Shown piece after piece: positions 27,780-38,293 of a DNA stretch of 38,548 nt; position 1 is the stretch's first letter; each line of letters opens with the position of its first letter. The DNA comes from a bacterium (GTDB taxonomy: Bacteria; Patescibacteriota; Minisyncoccia; JAHIHE01; DAOWLE01), in NCBI GenBank assembly GCA_030643545.1, contig DAOWLE010000015.1, forward strand, positions 1-38,548, written 5' to 3'. Under the pieces are notes generated by a model. That model had not been told where the DNA came from. It made no database searches and was given only the letters and a program-made list of their open reading frames with translations. A program made the position numbers and the translations under genes.

Positions 27780-28553
27780 ATGAAAACTATAAGGAGGTCT
27801 TTATTTATTATTATAATAATTCTGTTTTTTTGCGTGAATTCAACATTAGCTTACAGATCCAGCACGAATTATATAATTCATTCTGATTCTATAAATGTTG
27901 GAGGAATTGACGAAAATTCAGCTAATTATCAAACAAGAGACACTATCGGCGAGATTGGAACCGGAGAAATGGCAAGCAGTTCTTATAGATTAAAAGGCGG
28001 TTTTCAGCAAATGCAGGAAGTTGTTATTTCTATTACTTCGCCGAATGATGTAAATATGTCTCCCAATATTGGAGGAGTGAGCGGCGGAACAGGCGCTGGT
28101 TCGGCTACCTGGACGGTAACTACTGACAGTCCATCTGGCTATACTTTGTCAATCAAAGCCAGTACTTCTCCCGCGCTGAAATGCGTTAGCGGCGGTTGTA
28201 ATACAAGCACAGATTCTTTTGCTGATTATACTCCAGTTGGCAGTAATCCGGACTATAACTGGGGAATTGATAACGCTGATTCGGAATTTGGCTTTAACCC
28301 TTATAATTCTGCAGACCAAGTTCAGAATTTTCAAAATGATTCCAGTAATTGCAATACTGGCTCTTTTGTTAATGATGAAAAATGCTGGTATAAATTTACT
28401 ACTTCTAATCAAACTATTGCTCAATCCTCTTCGTCTAATCAGCCGTCTGGTTCAGACACTAAAGTAAATTTAAAAGCCACATCAGGGTCTTCTCATTTAC
28501 AAGTGGAAGGAACCTATCAAGCGACAATAACAGTAACAGCAGTAGCAAATTAA
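27780..28553 (+). CDS. WxL-like secreted beta-sandwich protein (paralog 2)
   Basis: DVNMSPNIGGVSGGTGAGSATWTVTTDSPSGYTLSIKASTSPALKC...DSFADY...DYNWGIDNADSEFGFNPY...KCWYKF. Confidence 0.65.
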   Translation: MKTIRRSLFIIIIILFFCVNSTLAYRSSTNYIIHSDSINVGGIDENSANYQTRDTIGEIGTGEMASSSYRLKGGFQQMQEVVISITSPNDVNMSPNIGGVSGGTGAGSATWTVTTDSPSGYTLSIKASTSPALKCVSGGCNTSTDSFADYTPVGSNPDYNWGIDNADSEFGFNPYNSADQVQNFQNDSSNCNTGSFVNDEKCWYKFTTSNQTIAQSSSSNQPSGSDTKVNLKATSGSSHLQVEGTYQATITVTAVAN

Positions 28554-28561
28554 AATTTTGA

Positions 28562-30019
28562 GTGAATATGCATTTTATAAATTTTAAAAAAAAACAAATA
28601 TTTTTAATAATTTCAACAATAATCTTTTTTACTCTTGTGATGAATTCTGTTTTTGCCGCTTCAGATAGCATTGATGTTAATCAACAAGTAATTAAGGGAA
28701 TTCCCTGTAATTATAATGGAATTTGCGAACCTGAGTGGGGCGAAGATCCTGATTTTTGTTCTGATTGCGTTACTGCTTTTCATTCTTCTCAGCCGGCTGC
28801 TTCTGAAGCTTTCCCTGAATCTCCAGAATTAATTATTAATAATAATAATGCTTATACTAATTCTTTGGATGTGGTTTTGTATTTCTCTGTCAAGGACGCT
28901 TTTCAGGTAATGGTGAATAATAAAGATAATTTTTACGGGATTTTTTGGGAGCCGTTTCAATTTACCAAAGAATGGAAACTTGCGCCGGGCGAGGACGGCG
29001 AACGGACTGTCTACGCCAAGTTCAAAAGCGTTAGCGGAGGATTTGCTGAAATTGTTTCTGATTCAATTATTTTGGACAGAACAGCGCCAGCAAATGTGAC
29101 AGATCTTCAGGCAGATATGGACAAAAAACAAATTGAATTAAAATGGCAAAATCCAACAGACCAAGATTTAAAAAGCGTTAGGATTTTAAGAAGCGAATTT
29201 TTTTTTCCGATAAATCCTCAAGATAAAGGAATGATTTTTGATGGAAGAAAAGAATTCTTCATTGACAAAGATGTAGAAGAAGGAAAAAATTATTATTATA
29301 CTGCTTTCAGTTATGATTATGCCGGGAATTTTTCATCCGGCGCTCTAATTTCTGCTGGCTTAAAAATTAAAGAAGAAATTGCAAAAGAACCTTCCGAAAT
29401 TGAAAAAATTCCTTTTAAAAAAATGCCTCCTTTTGAAAAATTGCCAGAAACGCCAGAGGAAGAAATTCCCTTGTCTGTTAAAAATTTAACTTTGAAAGAT
29501 TTTGATTTTTTTCAAAATGGTAAAAAAATAAATATCTTGGATGATGAAATTATTAATGTTAATTCGGAAGTTTCTTTTACAATTTCAATTGATTATGAAA
29601 AACTTCCGGAAGTTTTAAAAACGATTATTATTACTTTGGAAAAACCTTCGGAGGAAAATTCCGCAGTTAAGCTTCGAAAGTATGCTTATGCTAAAGGTAA
29701 ATATTTTTCCTTTCTTTTAAGAATTAATTCTGACAAGACTGCTTATCAAGCAATTATTCAGCCGCCGGAAATAGGGCACTATCCGTTAACAATTGGAATT
29801 TTAGATGTTAAAAACCAAGTTTCAAAAAAAATATACGGTATTTTAAAAGTGGAAGAAAGAAAACAAATATCTATACCGTCATTTCTGCTTCATTTTCCAT
29901 TCACCAGTTTTGTTTTCCTGATTTTAATTTTAATTGTGATTATTAGTTTGATTTGGATAATTGTTGCTTGGATTATGAAAAAAATTAAAATTCTCCGAGA
30001 ACGGTTCTCGGAGAATTAA
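28562..30019 (+). CDS. Secreted FN3-like-domain protein with C-terminal TM
   Basis: GTG/ATG start, signal peptide, CNYNGICEPEWGEDPDFCSDC, DRTAPANVTDLQADMDKKQIELKWQNPTDQDLKSVRILRS, C-terminal TM. Confidence 0.7.
   Translation: MNMHFINFKKKQIFLIISTIIFFTLVMNSVFAASDSIDVNQQVIKGIPCNYNGICEPEWGEDPDFCSDCVTAFHSSQPAASEAFPESPELIINNNNAYTNSLDVVLYFSVKDAFQVMVNNKDNFYGIFWEPFQFTKEWKLAPGEDGERTVYAKFKSVSGGFAEIVSDSIILDRTAPANVTDLQADMDKKQIELKWQNPTDQDLKSVRILRSEFFFPINPQDKGMIFDGRKEFFIDKDVEEGKNYYYTAFSYDYAGNFSSGALISAGLKIKEEIAKEPSEIEKIPFKKMPPFEKLPETPEEEIPLSVKNLTLKDFDFFQNGKKINILDDEIINVNSEVSFTISIDYEKLPEVLKTIIITLEKPSEENSAVKLRKYAYAKGKYFSFLLRINSDKTAYQAIIQPPEIGHYPLTIGILDVKNQVSKKIYGILKVEERKQISIPSFLLHFPFTSFVFLILILIVIISLIWIIVAWIMKKIKILRERFSEN
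29990..30016. repeat. 27-bp palindrome covering the last codons of 28562-30019
   Basis: ATTCTCCGAGAAC-G-GTTCTCGGAGAAT. Confidence 0.85.
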
Positions 30020-30049
30020 AAACAGATAAAAACAAAAAATTTTAATGAA

Positions 30050-33000
30050 ATGAGGATTTGTAAAATCAAAAAATTAATAATTTTCAGTATTATCGGTGTT
30101 GTTATAATGCTCGGGAGTTTTGTTATTGGCGGAGTTGGAACAGACGCGGCTATTAATCCTCAAATAAATTATCAGGGCAAATTGACTGATACTAATAATC
30201 AAGCGGTGGCTGACGGAGCTTATGATTTTGTTTTCAAACTTTACACCGCGGCTGGCAGCGGCACAGATATTTGGAATAGCGGAAACGGCGAATCCTGGAC
30301 TGACGCTGCTTTGTGGACAGAAACAACTATTGATTTTACCGAGGACGACGCGGTTAATTGCGGAGGGGATGATAAAATAGCTTATACTACAGAGACCAAT
30401 GAATCAAGTTTAGCCGCTGGCCAATATCTTTGGAATACCACTGATAAAGAATCAGCGGTGATTAAATCTGTTGACACTGCTAATAATTATATTTGCGTTT
30501 ATGATACATTTTCAGTTTGGGACGACGGCGATGACGCTACTAACAGAATTTATGTTAAAAACGGGCTTTTTTCGGTAATGCTGGGGACAATAACAAGTTT
30601 AAGCAGTTTAAATTTTAATCAGTCGCTTTGGCTTGGCGTAACAGTTGAACCTCTAACCGATTCTGAAATGATTCCAAGAAAAAAACTCGGAGCGGTTCCG
30701 GCGGCTTTTGAAGCAAAGCAATTAGGCGGCAAAACTTGGGCCGAACCTGATACAATTGGTTCTACTACTCCTAATACTGGAGCTTTCACTACTCTTACAA
30801 GTTCAGGAAATACCACTCTTGCTACTGGCGCTTCAACTACCAACACTTTTGGCGCCGGCGCTTCTTCAATAAATACTATTGGCTCAATCAGCACTCCAGG
30901 AACTTTAACTTTACACGGCGCCACTATTTTAGATAACACTTTTACTGTTTCAGGATCTCATCTCACTTCTTTAGGCGGCAACTTAACCGTAACCGGAACC
31001 GCTTGGACTGCCACGCCTACTATTTCCGGACTTATCACCGCCACTTCCGGCTTGACCGCTAACGGTGCTTTAACCGCAAACAGCACCTTCACTCTTGGCG
31101 ATAATGGAGATTTAGGATCAATCAATACCTCTGATTGGGATATCAGCACCACAGGTGTAATCACTAATGCCAGTATGTCAAGCACCCAACTAACTGACGG
31201 AGGAACAATCTCTTTTGACTGGATTGATGATGAAGTGGCAAATGCTTTAACAATTTCCGGCGGAGTAATTGGCTCTAACAGCATTTCAGGGACATTAACC
31301 ACTACCGGAGCTTTAACTATTGGTGATGGAGGAGACACTATTACTATAAATTCCAGTAATTGGGATGTTAGTTCGGCTGGCGCTGGCAGTGGTTTTACAG
31401 CTTTAACTGTTGACAACATCAATTTAAACGGAGCAGTCATTACTTCTGACACCGGTGCGATTTCTTTCAACGATGAAAGTTTAACCACCACCGGAACTGC
31501 TGACTTTGGAGGCACAACAGTTGATTCACTTGATGCTTCCACTGGGGGAATCACTAATGCCGGCGCGATTTCCGGCGTCGGCAATTTAACTTTTTCCGGC
31601 TCGCCGATAGTTACCATTAACGATGGCGGATCAATGACTTGGAAAGATTCTGCCGGCTCGCCAAATACTCTAATGACTTTAGCTGACGGAGGAACAACTG
31701 GCAATTTAAACATCACTGGAACTTTAACTGTTTCTGGCGGGACATTTGATATTTCTGGCGCAGCAACTGATTTTGAAATAAAAGACAATACGGCGTCCGC
31801 TTTTACAATTTCCCAATCAACAAATGAATACTTTAATATCAGCACGACTGACACAACAACTTCTTTTCTTATTGATCTGCCGGTTGCCGGATCTTCTTCA
31901 ACCACAGCAAATCTTTTTACCAGCAACATTGCCAAAACAATAAATCTCGGAACTGGAACCGCGATTGATACAATCAACATCGGCACCGACGCAACTACCG
32001 CTGATGTGATTAACATTGGTTCTTCGGGCGCCGGAAATATTACTTTAACCAGTGCCGCTGATATTGATTTCAAATCTGTTTCAACTTCTGTTTTAACTGT
32101 CCAGGACGCGGACAGATTAAAAATGCGGGATAAAACTTTATTCGCGATTGGCGATATTAATGAAGGAATAATTGATGATATGGAAGTTGTTTCTGACTGG
32201 ACTGCTTCTGATGTAACCAATACTCCTGTTGCCGCCGAATCAACTGTTGTCAAAGTCAATGACGGAGCGATGAAAATCACCACTGTTACCGGCGCGGCTT
32301 CTGAAGGTGACACAATAACAAAAACATTCGGCTCAAATCAAAATTATTCTTCTAATGATAGAATTGGATTTTGGGTAAGAGCGACAGAAACCGGACAAAT
32401 TTTCTCTGTGAAAATTCATGATACCGGAGGAACAACTTCTACTCACACTATGACAATTGACGCCGCTAACAGATGGCAATATGAAGAATGGGATATTTCC
32501 GGAATTACTTCAACTGATCGCGATGTGGTTGACACTTTTCAATTTTATATTGACGAAGACGATGGCGGTCCGACAATTTATATTGACCAATTAAGATATT
32601 ACGACAAAGACAACCGGTCAGGAGAAATGTTTGTTGATGGAGACGGGCATTTGGTTTTGGCTGGAGAAGAGGGGATTGAATTACAAGCAAACATTGCTTC
32701 GTCTTTGCCGGCGATGACTATCGACTCGGCGATCGTGGAAGTAAACCAGCCGTTTGCGGTAAATGTTGCCGGAGATGTGGGGATAAATTATGATTTATAT
32801 TTTGCCGGAACCGGAACTTCAAGCATAACTTCTGCCGGGCCTTTAACAATCGCCGCCGGGGACTCCAACCATTCTGAAAATTTAACAATCACTACTCAGA
32901 GCAATTTAGAAGGCGGAGACAGCGGAAGAGTTACCAGCGTTTCAGGCGCTGGAAATGTTGAATTAAATGATACCGATAAATCATGGACTGCTGATGAATG

Positions 33001-36000
33001 GATTGGCGGGACTGTCTCAATTGTTTCTGGAGACGGCGCCAGCCAGACACAATTAATTACTGACAACACAACTACTCAGATTACCGTTGCTGATTGGGAT
33101 GCGACTTTAGGAGACCCGGCAACAAATTCATATTATACTTTGAATTATAACAGAGGCGGCGATGTTTTAGTTGGAATTGGACAAAGCCATTTGCAAATCG
33201 GCGGATTTAAAATTCTGGGCGCTGACAGCGGCAGTTATGTTTTCAAAGTTAGCGCGGACGGCGATGTTGAAATCGGCGGAACCGGACTCGGTGGAAGCGA
33301 TTTGTTAGTCAAGCAAAACATTTCTTTAACCGGAGGAAATATTACTATCGGACAATTAGACGCTAACGATGCTGGCACTCTTACAACTGCAGAAGGAGCG
33401 GAAACCGGTGGCGCCTGCGCCAACGCTAATACTTATTATTATGTTATTGTCGCGGTTAATGATAATGGAACAACTGCTTATGACGGCGTGAGCGCTGGTT
33501 TTACACCGGATGACGCCGCTGATGTTGACGACAAAATTCAAGTAACTTGGGATCCAGTTGACGGCGCTACTGGATATAAACTTTATCGCGATACTGAAGT
33601 TGATTTCGCGGATGCCGATAATGAATGGGTTGACGGAAAAATTATTTCAGTTTTGGACACAACATATCTTGACGACTGTACCGGCGACACCGCAACCCAA
33701 ACCCCACCGACAAGTAATACAACCGGAGGAGGCGCGACATTTGCCAGTACAATTACACTCGTTGAAGATACGCCGCCTGATTTGATTTTGGACAATTCAA
33801 CAACCGGAGCGGACGCGGACAGCGGATATATCACTTGGCGGGGGAATGACGGCGCCGCGGACACCGAACTTGATATGTCAATATTTTTAGATGTGACTTC
33901 AACAACCGATTACAAACTTTCTATTATGGATGACGGAAAATCAACCGAAGTTGCCAGCATAGACCAAAGCGGTAATTTGCAAATTGATGGGGATTTAACA
34001 ATAACTGGAAATGACCTCTATGATTCCGGAGGAGATACATTTTTTGAAACTTCTGGTTATGCCACAAACAAAACAGCGAGCGGCATATCTTCTGACGGTA
34101 CTATTAGCTACGCGAATATCAGCTTGCCCAGTACCCAACTAACTGACGGAGGAACAATCTCTTTTGACTGGATTGATGATGAAGTGGCAAATGCTTTAAC
34201 AATTTCCGGCGGAACGATTTCAACTTCAGACATTTCTTTAAAAGGTTCAGTCACGCCTGCTCCGACAGTAGAAGGAAGAATAGAATGGGATACTGATGAT
34301 GATAGAATTGTTGTTGGTGATGGAGCTGGACAAAAAATATTCTATAGCGGAGCTGACACTAATTTAACTGAAAATGAAGTAGAAGCGTATATTTTTGACG
34401 CAGACGCTGAAACAATTTCAGGCAACTGGGTTAACACAGCCAATCCTTGGGCGGACAATGAAGTAGCCAACAATCTAACAATTACCGGAGGAACGATAGA
34501 TTCAACAACAACCATTGATAAAGATCCTGTTATTACATTGGGAACAGATTTATCAGGAAACGTAACATTGTCTAATTTAGCAAGCGGAACATTAAACGCC
34601 ACTATTGTTGCCGATGCGGTTGCTTTGGGAGGTGACACCACTGGCAACTATGTGGGAACGGTGGCTTCGGGCAGCGGAGTCGCGGCCACCGGTTCTGCGG
34701 GAGAAGGATATACAGAAACAGTCGCTCTTAGCAATTTAACAGCTGATTGGTCTCAAGCGGGAGCTTTTGACATCAAATTAGCTAATGCTTCTTCAGAACT
34801 GAAGATTATGGAATCAGTCGGAGGAGCTTTCTACGCTATCTTAGATGTAAGCGATCTTGGCGCTGATCAAACCTTTACCTTAACAACAGGAGGGACAGTG
34901 TTAACTTCGGGCAATTATTCCAGCTATGGAGATATTACCGGAATTACAAACGGCACTGGAATTTCTGGGGGTTGCACTTCTGGAACATGCACGCTTAGCG
35001 CTACATTAGGCACAGCTATAGAAAAAGGAGAACTTTCTAATTCTGGAACTTTAAGTTTTGACTGGGTGAACAGTGAGATAGCCGATGCTTTGACAATTAC
35101 CGGAGGAGTAATTGGCTCTAACAGCATTTCAGGAACATTAACCACTACAGCGGCTTTAACTATCGGCGACGGGGGAGATACTATCACTATAAATTCCAGC
35201 AATTGGGATATTAGTTCAGCCGGCGCTGGCAGCGGTTTTACAGCTTTAACAGTTGATAATATTAATTTAGACGGCAATACTATTTCCGCCACTAATGCTT
35301 CAGGCCTTTATTTATATGACGATGGCTCTAATGGAATTTTTATACAAGACGGCGGAAATGTGGGGATAGGAATAGCAACGCCTGGAACAGAATTAGAAGT
35401 TCAACATGCTGGCGCTTCTGCCGGGGGGATTAAAATATCTTCAGACCAAAATGCTGACTATTTAATTTTGGGCGGAGATGCTCCCTATATTGATTCATTC
35501 GGTACTGATTTATATCTTAATTATGTTAATGGGCAGAATATAAATGCTGGTGGAGATACTCTTTATGTTGAGTATGGTGGCAATGTCGGCATCGGGACAG
35601 CAACGCCAGAAGCAAACCTTGCTGTGGCGCAAGGAACTACTGGAACAGGAACGGTTGCTACTAATGCAACTGTTACTCTGACTGGAACAAGTACGCAATT
35701 TCTTAATACATTTAAGATTGGCGATACGATTACCGTGTCAGGTGAAACAGTGAGAACAATTGCCACAATTCCCAGCGACACAAGCTTAACCGCTACTGTG
35801 GCATTTTCTACAACTGCCTCTGGTTTATCCTATACTTTGACTGGCGGAACAAGAATGGTAGTTTTAGGAAACGGCAATGTCGGAATCGAAACAACAACGC
35901 CAACGCATAAATTAGTTGTGGGTTCCGGAACACTTTCTAGCCTTAATGCGAATACACACATTGTTGCCACTGATGCAAGCGACGCAAGAATAGGAGCAAT

Positions 36001-38293
36001 TGTTGACAATAAAGGAACTGTTATATCAAGTGGAGATGCTTCTACATACGGAGGTGTTTTTGCTTATGACTATGCCGCAGGTTCTGCTTTGTCTCTTGCC
36101 TTGAACCAATATGGCGGCAATGTCGGAATCGGGGTTACTGACCCGGATACGACATTGGAAGTTTACAAAGTTGGCACGCAGTTGAAGCTGTCGGGCGGAG
36201 CTGCGGACTACGCCACTTTTGCTGTGGCGGCAGACGGAGCAATGACTATGACTACTGTTGATGACGGCGTTGGAACAGAAGCCGACATCATCCTCATGCC
36301 GGACGGCAACGTCGGCATCGGGAACGCGGACCCGCAAAGAAGATTGCATATAACGCATACGGGAACATCTTTTCTCCCAGGCTTGGTTTTAGAGAATAAA
36401 ATTTCAGATGAAGGAGGAACGCAAGGAACAGGTATTTTATTTTCTGTTGAAGGTAGTTCATATTATCCAAAAGGAGGAATTGCATTCACAAGGACGGGTG
36501 GTTATGGAACGGGTAAGTTAGATTTTCTTGTTGATACTAATGCTGACGCGGCTGAAGTAGTGTTAGCGGATAGCAAGATGACTATTTTAAGCAATGGCAA
36601 CGTCGGCATTGGGACTGCGGGGCCATTAACTAAGTTGGATGTTATTGGTTCAACACGAGTCAAAGGAACAGCAACTTCTGTTTTAACAGGCAGTATTAAC
36701 CCAACTGCTTCAACAGCAGTTGTCGGCGTTGGCACTGCTTTTACCACAGAGTTGGTTGTAGGAGACAGAATAACTGTTACAGGCGAAACAAAAACTGTTA
36801 CTGTTATTACTGATGCCACGCATTTAACTGTGAATACTGCTTTTTCTGACAATGCCAATGATACTTCGCCTGATAAACTTGCTGCTGAATTGATTGTTAA
36901 GGATTCTTCAGACAATATTGATTTAATAGTTCAGGACAACGGCAATGTCGGAATCGGGACAATTGCGCCATCGAGCGAATTACACGTAACAGGATCTATA
37001 TATGCTACTAATAAAGTATTATCCAGTTATTTTCAAGGCGATGGTGTATCATATGGATTAAGAACTTATTGTGCCAACCATACATCAACGAATGCTTTAA
37101 ATGTTTTTGGCAACAATGGTGTTGATGCTTTTGTACAAAGAGTGACAGTTGTGGCTGATGGCAAAGTCGGCATCGGGGACACGACCCCGGACGAGGAGCT
37201 TAAAGTTGTTGGCGGTCATTGTGTTGCGGATAACGCTGGTGACACTTGCACCACCGCTTCTGGAGCGATTGACGCGGACGGAGCCATTAATGCCAATAAT
37301 TTTGACTTGGCGGAAAATTTTCTTACCAACGATGACACATTGGAGCCAGGCGAGTTCGTAACCTATGACCCGGAAAATCCATCAACCCATATAGTTCGTG
37401 CAGATAAAGAATCAAAGATATTTATGGGAGTTGTTTCCACAGAACCCTCCCTTGTTATGGGTTTTGCTATTAATCCTCAAGATTTTGACGAATCTAAACT
37501 GCGACCAGTTGCTATTGCCGGCCGCGCGCCCGTAAAGGTTTGTTTGGAAAACGGTTCTATAGAAGTCGGCGACCCTCTTACTTCGTCTTCTATCCCGGGT
37601 GTTGGCGCGAAAGCAACAGTAGCAGGTCAGATAATAGGATACGCGTTAGAGCCGTTTAACAACAACAATGAAAAAGAAAAGATTATAGTTTTTATCAGTT
37701 TAGGTCAGATTGGCAATGATTTAGATGTTCAGCAATCTTCCAGCGGTCAAATTGTTCAAATTGATATTAAGTCTGAATTATCCTCTCTTGGTTTGAATGT
37801 TAATGAATACGGAGTATTAGAAGTTGACACTTTGAAAATCCGCGAACTTTGCGTGGGAAGCGTTTGTGTTACTGAAGCTGAATTTCAGGAAGTGTTTGGT
37901 TCGGGAGGAGTTATTTTGGGATGTATGAGTGAAGCTGCTATAAATTATAATGCGGAAGCTACGCAAGATGACGGAACTTGCGAGTATCCGCCAGCGCCAA
38001 TTCTCGGTTGCATGGACTCAACAGCCTTAAATTACAATTCCGAAGCCACAGAGGACGATGGAAGCTGTGAATATGACCCCGAGCCTGACCCCGAGCCTGA
38101 GCCCGACCCAACTTGCGACACAGACCACATAGATTTGTGCGACACACAGGAAAAGTGCGAGGGAATCAGTTTATTTTGGTATAACGACATTTGCAATTTA
38201 GAAGCGCAAGTTATTTTAGGATGTACAGATGAGACCGCTGTAAATTATAACGCGCAAGCCACACAAGATGACGGGAGTTGTATAGCAAACTAG
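30050..38293 (+). CDS. Giant (2747 aa) modular surface/fibre-like protein
   Basis: Signal peptide, INYQGKLTDTNNQAVADGAYDFVFKLY, beta-repeat stalk, about 8 GNVGIGTxxPxxxLxV repeats, C-terminal GCMDSTALNYNSEATEDDGSCEY repeats x3. Confidence 0.88.
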   Translation: MRICKIKKLIIFSIIGVVIMLGSFVIGGVGTDAAINPQINYQGKLTDTNNQAVADGAYDFVFKLYTAAGSGTDIWNSGNGESWTDAALWTETTIDFTEDDAVNCGGDDKIAYTTETNESSLAAGQYLWNTTDKESAVIKSVDTANNYICVYDTFSVWDDGDDATNRIYVKNGLFSVMLGTITSLSSLNFNQSLWLGVTVEPLTDSEMIPRKKLGAVPAAFEAKQLGGKTWAEPDTIGSTTPNTGAFTTLTSSGNTTLATGASTTNTFGAGASSINTIGSISTPGTLTLHGATILDNTFTVSGSHLTSLGGNLTVTGTAWTATPTISGLITATSGLTANGALTANSTFTLGDNGDLGSINTSDWDISTTGVITNASMSSTQLTDGGTISFDWIDDEVANALTISGGVIGSNSISGTLTTTGALTIGDGGDTITINSSNWDVSSAGAGSGFTALTVDNINLNGAVITSDTGAISFNDESLTTTGTADFGGTTVDSLDASTGGITNAGAISGVGNLTFSGSPIVTINDGGSMTWKDSAGSPNTLMTLADGGTTGNLNITGTLTVSGGTFDISGAATDFEIKDNTASAFTISQSTNEYFNISTTDTTTSFLIDLPVAGSSSTTANLFTSNIAKTINLGTGTAIDTINIGTDATTADVINIGSSGAGNITLTSAADIDFKSVSTSVLTVQDADRLKMRDKTLFAIGDINEGIIDDMEVVSDWTASDVTNTPVAAESTVVKVNDGAMKITTVTGAASEGDTITKTFGSNQNYSSNDRIGFWVRATETGQIFSVKIHDTGGTTSTHTMTIDAANRWQYEEWDISGITSTDRDVVDTFQFYIDEDDGGPTIYIDQLRYYDKDNRSGEMFVDGDGHLVLAGEEGIELQANIASSLPAMTIDSAIVEVNQPFAVNVAGDVGINYDLYFAGTGTSSITSAGPLTIAAGDSNHSENLTITTQSNLEGGDSGRVTSVSGAGNVELNDTDKSWTADEWIGGTVSIVSGDGASQTQLITDNTTTQITVADWDATLGDPATNSYYTLNYNRGGDVLVGIGQSHLQIGGFKILGADSGSYVFKVSADGDVEIGGTGLGGSDLLVKQNISLTGGNITIGQLDANDAGTLTTAEGAETGGACANANTYYYVIVAVNDNGTTAYDGVSAGFTPDDAADVDDKIQVTWDPVDGATGYKLYRDTEVDFADADNEWVDGKIISVLDTTYLDDCTGDTATQTPPTSNTTGGGATFASTITLVEDTPPDLILDNSTTGADADSGYITWRGNDGAADTELDMSIFLDVTSTTDYKLSIMDDGKSTEVASIDQSGNLQIDGDLTITGNDLYDSGGDTFFETSGYATNKTASGISSDGTISYANISLPSTQLTDGGTISFDWIDDEVANALTISGGTISTSDISLKGSVTPAPTVEGRIEWDTDDDRIVVGDGAGQKIFYSGADTNLTENEVEAYIFDADAETISGNWVNTANPWADNEVANNLTITGGTIDSTTTIDKDPVITLGTDLSGNVTLSNLASGTLNATIVADAVALGGDTTGNYVGTVASGSGVAATGSAGEGYTETVALSNLTADWSQAGAFDIKLANASSELKIMESVGGAFYAILDVSDLGADQTFTLTTGGTVLTSGNYSSYGDITGITNGTGISGGCTSGTCTLSATLGTAIEKGELSNSGTLSFDWVNSEIADALTITGGVIGSNSISGTLTTTAALTIGDGGDTITINSSNWDISSAGAGSGFTALTVDNINLDGNTISATNASGLYLYDDGSNGIFIQDGGNVGIGIATPGTELEVQHAGASAGGIKISSDQNADYLILGGDAPYIDSFGTDLYLNYVNGQNINAGGDTLYVEYGGNVGIGTATPEANLAVAQGTTGTGTVATNATVTLTGTSTQFLNTFKIGDTITVSGETVRTIATIPSDTSLTATVAFSTTASGLSYTLTGGTRMVVLGNGNVGIETTTPTHKLVVGSGTLSSLNANTHIVATDASDARIGAIVDNKGTVISSGDASTYGGVFAYDYAAGSALSLALNQYGGNVGIGVTDPDTTLEVYKVGTQLKLSGGAADYATFAVAADGAMTMTTVDDGVGTEADIILMPDGNVGIGNADPQRRLHITHTGTSFLPGLVLENKISDEGGTQGTGILFSVEGSSYYPKGGIAFTRTGGYGTGKLDFLVDTNADAAEVVLADSKMTILSNGNVGIGTAGPLTKLDVIGSTRVKGTATSVLTGSINPTASTAVVGVGTAFTTELVVGDRITVTGETKTVTVITDATHLTVNTAFSDNANDTSPDKLAAELIVKDSSDNIDLIVQDNGNVGIGTIAPSSELHVTGSIYATNKVLSSYFQGDGVSYGLRTYCANHTSTNALNVFGNNGVDAFVQRVTVVADGKVGIGDTTPDEELKVVGGHCVADNAGDTCTTASGAIDADGAINANNFDLAENFLTNDDTLEPGEFVTYDPENPSTHIVRADKESKIFMGVVSTEPSLVMGFAINPQDFDESKLRPVAIAGRAPVKVCLENGSIEVGDPLTSSSIPGVGAKATVAGQIIGYALEPFNNNNEKEKIIVFISLGQIGNDLDVQQSSSGQIVQIDIKSELSSLGLNVNEYGVLEVDTLKIRELCVGSVCVTEAEFQEVFGSGGVILGCMSEAAINYNAEATQDDGTCEYPPAPILGCMDSTALNYNSEATEDDGSCEYDPEPDPEPEPDPTCDTDHIDLCDTQEKCEGISLFWYNDICNLEAQVILGCTDETAVNYNAQATQDDGSCIAN
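31184..31264 (+). repeat. 81-bp exact direct repeat in the giant gene, copy 1
   Basis: ACCCAACTAACTGACGGAGGAACAATCTC...ACAATTTCCGGCGGA identical to 34133-34213. Confidence 0.9.
34133..34213 (+). repeat. 81-bp exact direct repeat in the giant gene, copy 2
   Basis: Identical to 31184-31264. Confidence 0.9.

Noticed and set aside
30958-32313. 451-aa minus-strand ORF (and 30619-30939, 34342-34647, 34924-35292, 36502-36915 minus) opposite the giant gene
   Set aside because: Composition follows the antisense of a repetitive Thr/Ser/Gly-rich gene; no start context or recognisable domain; the sense strand has clear domains.
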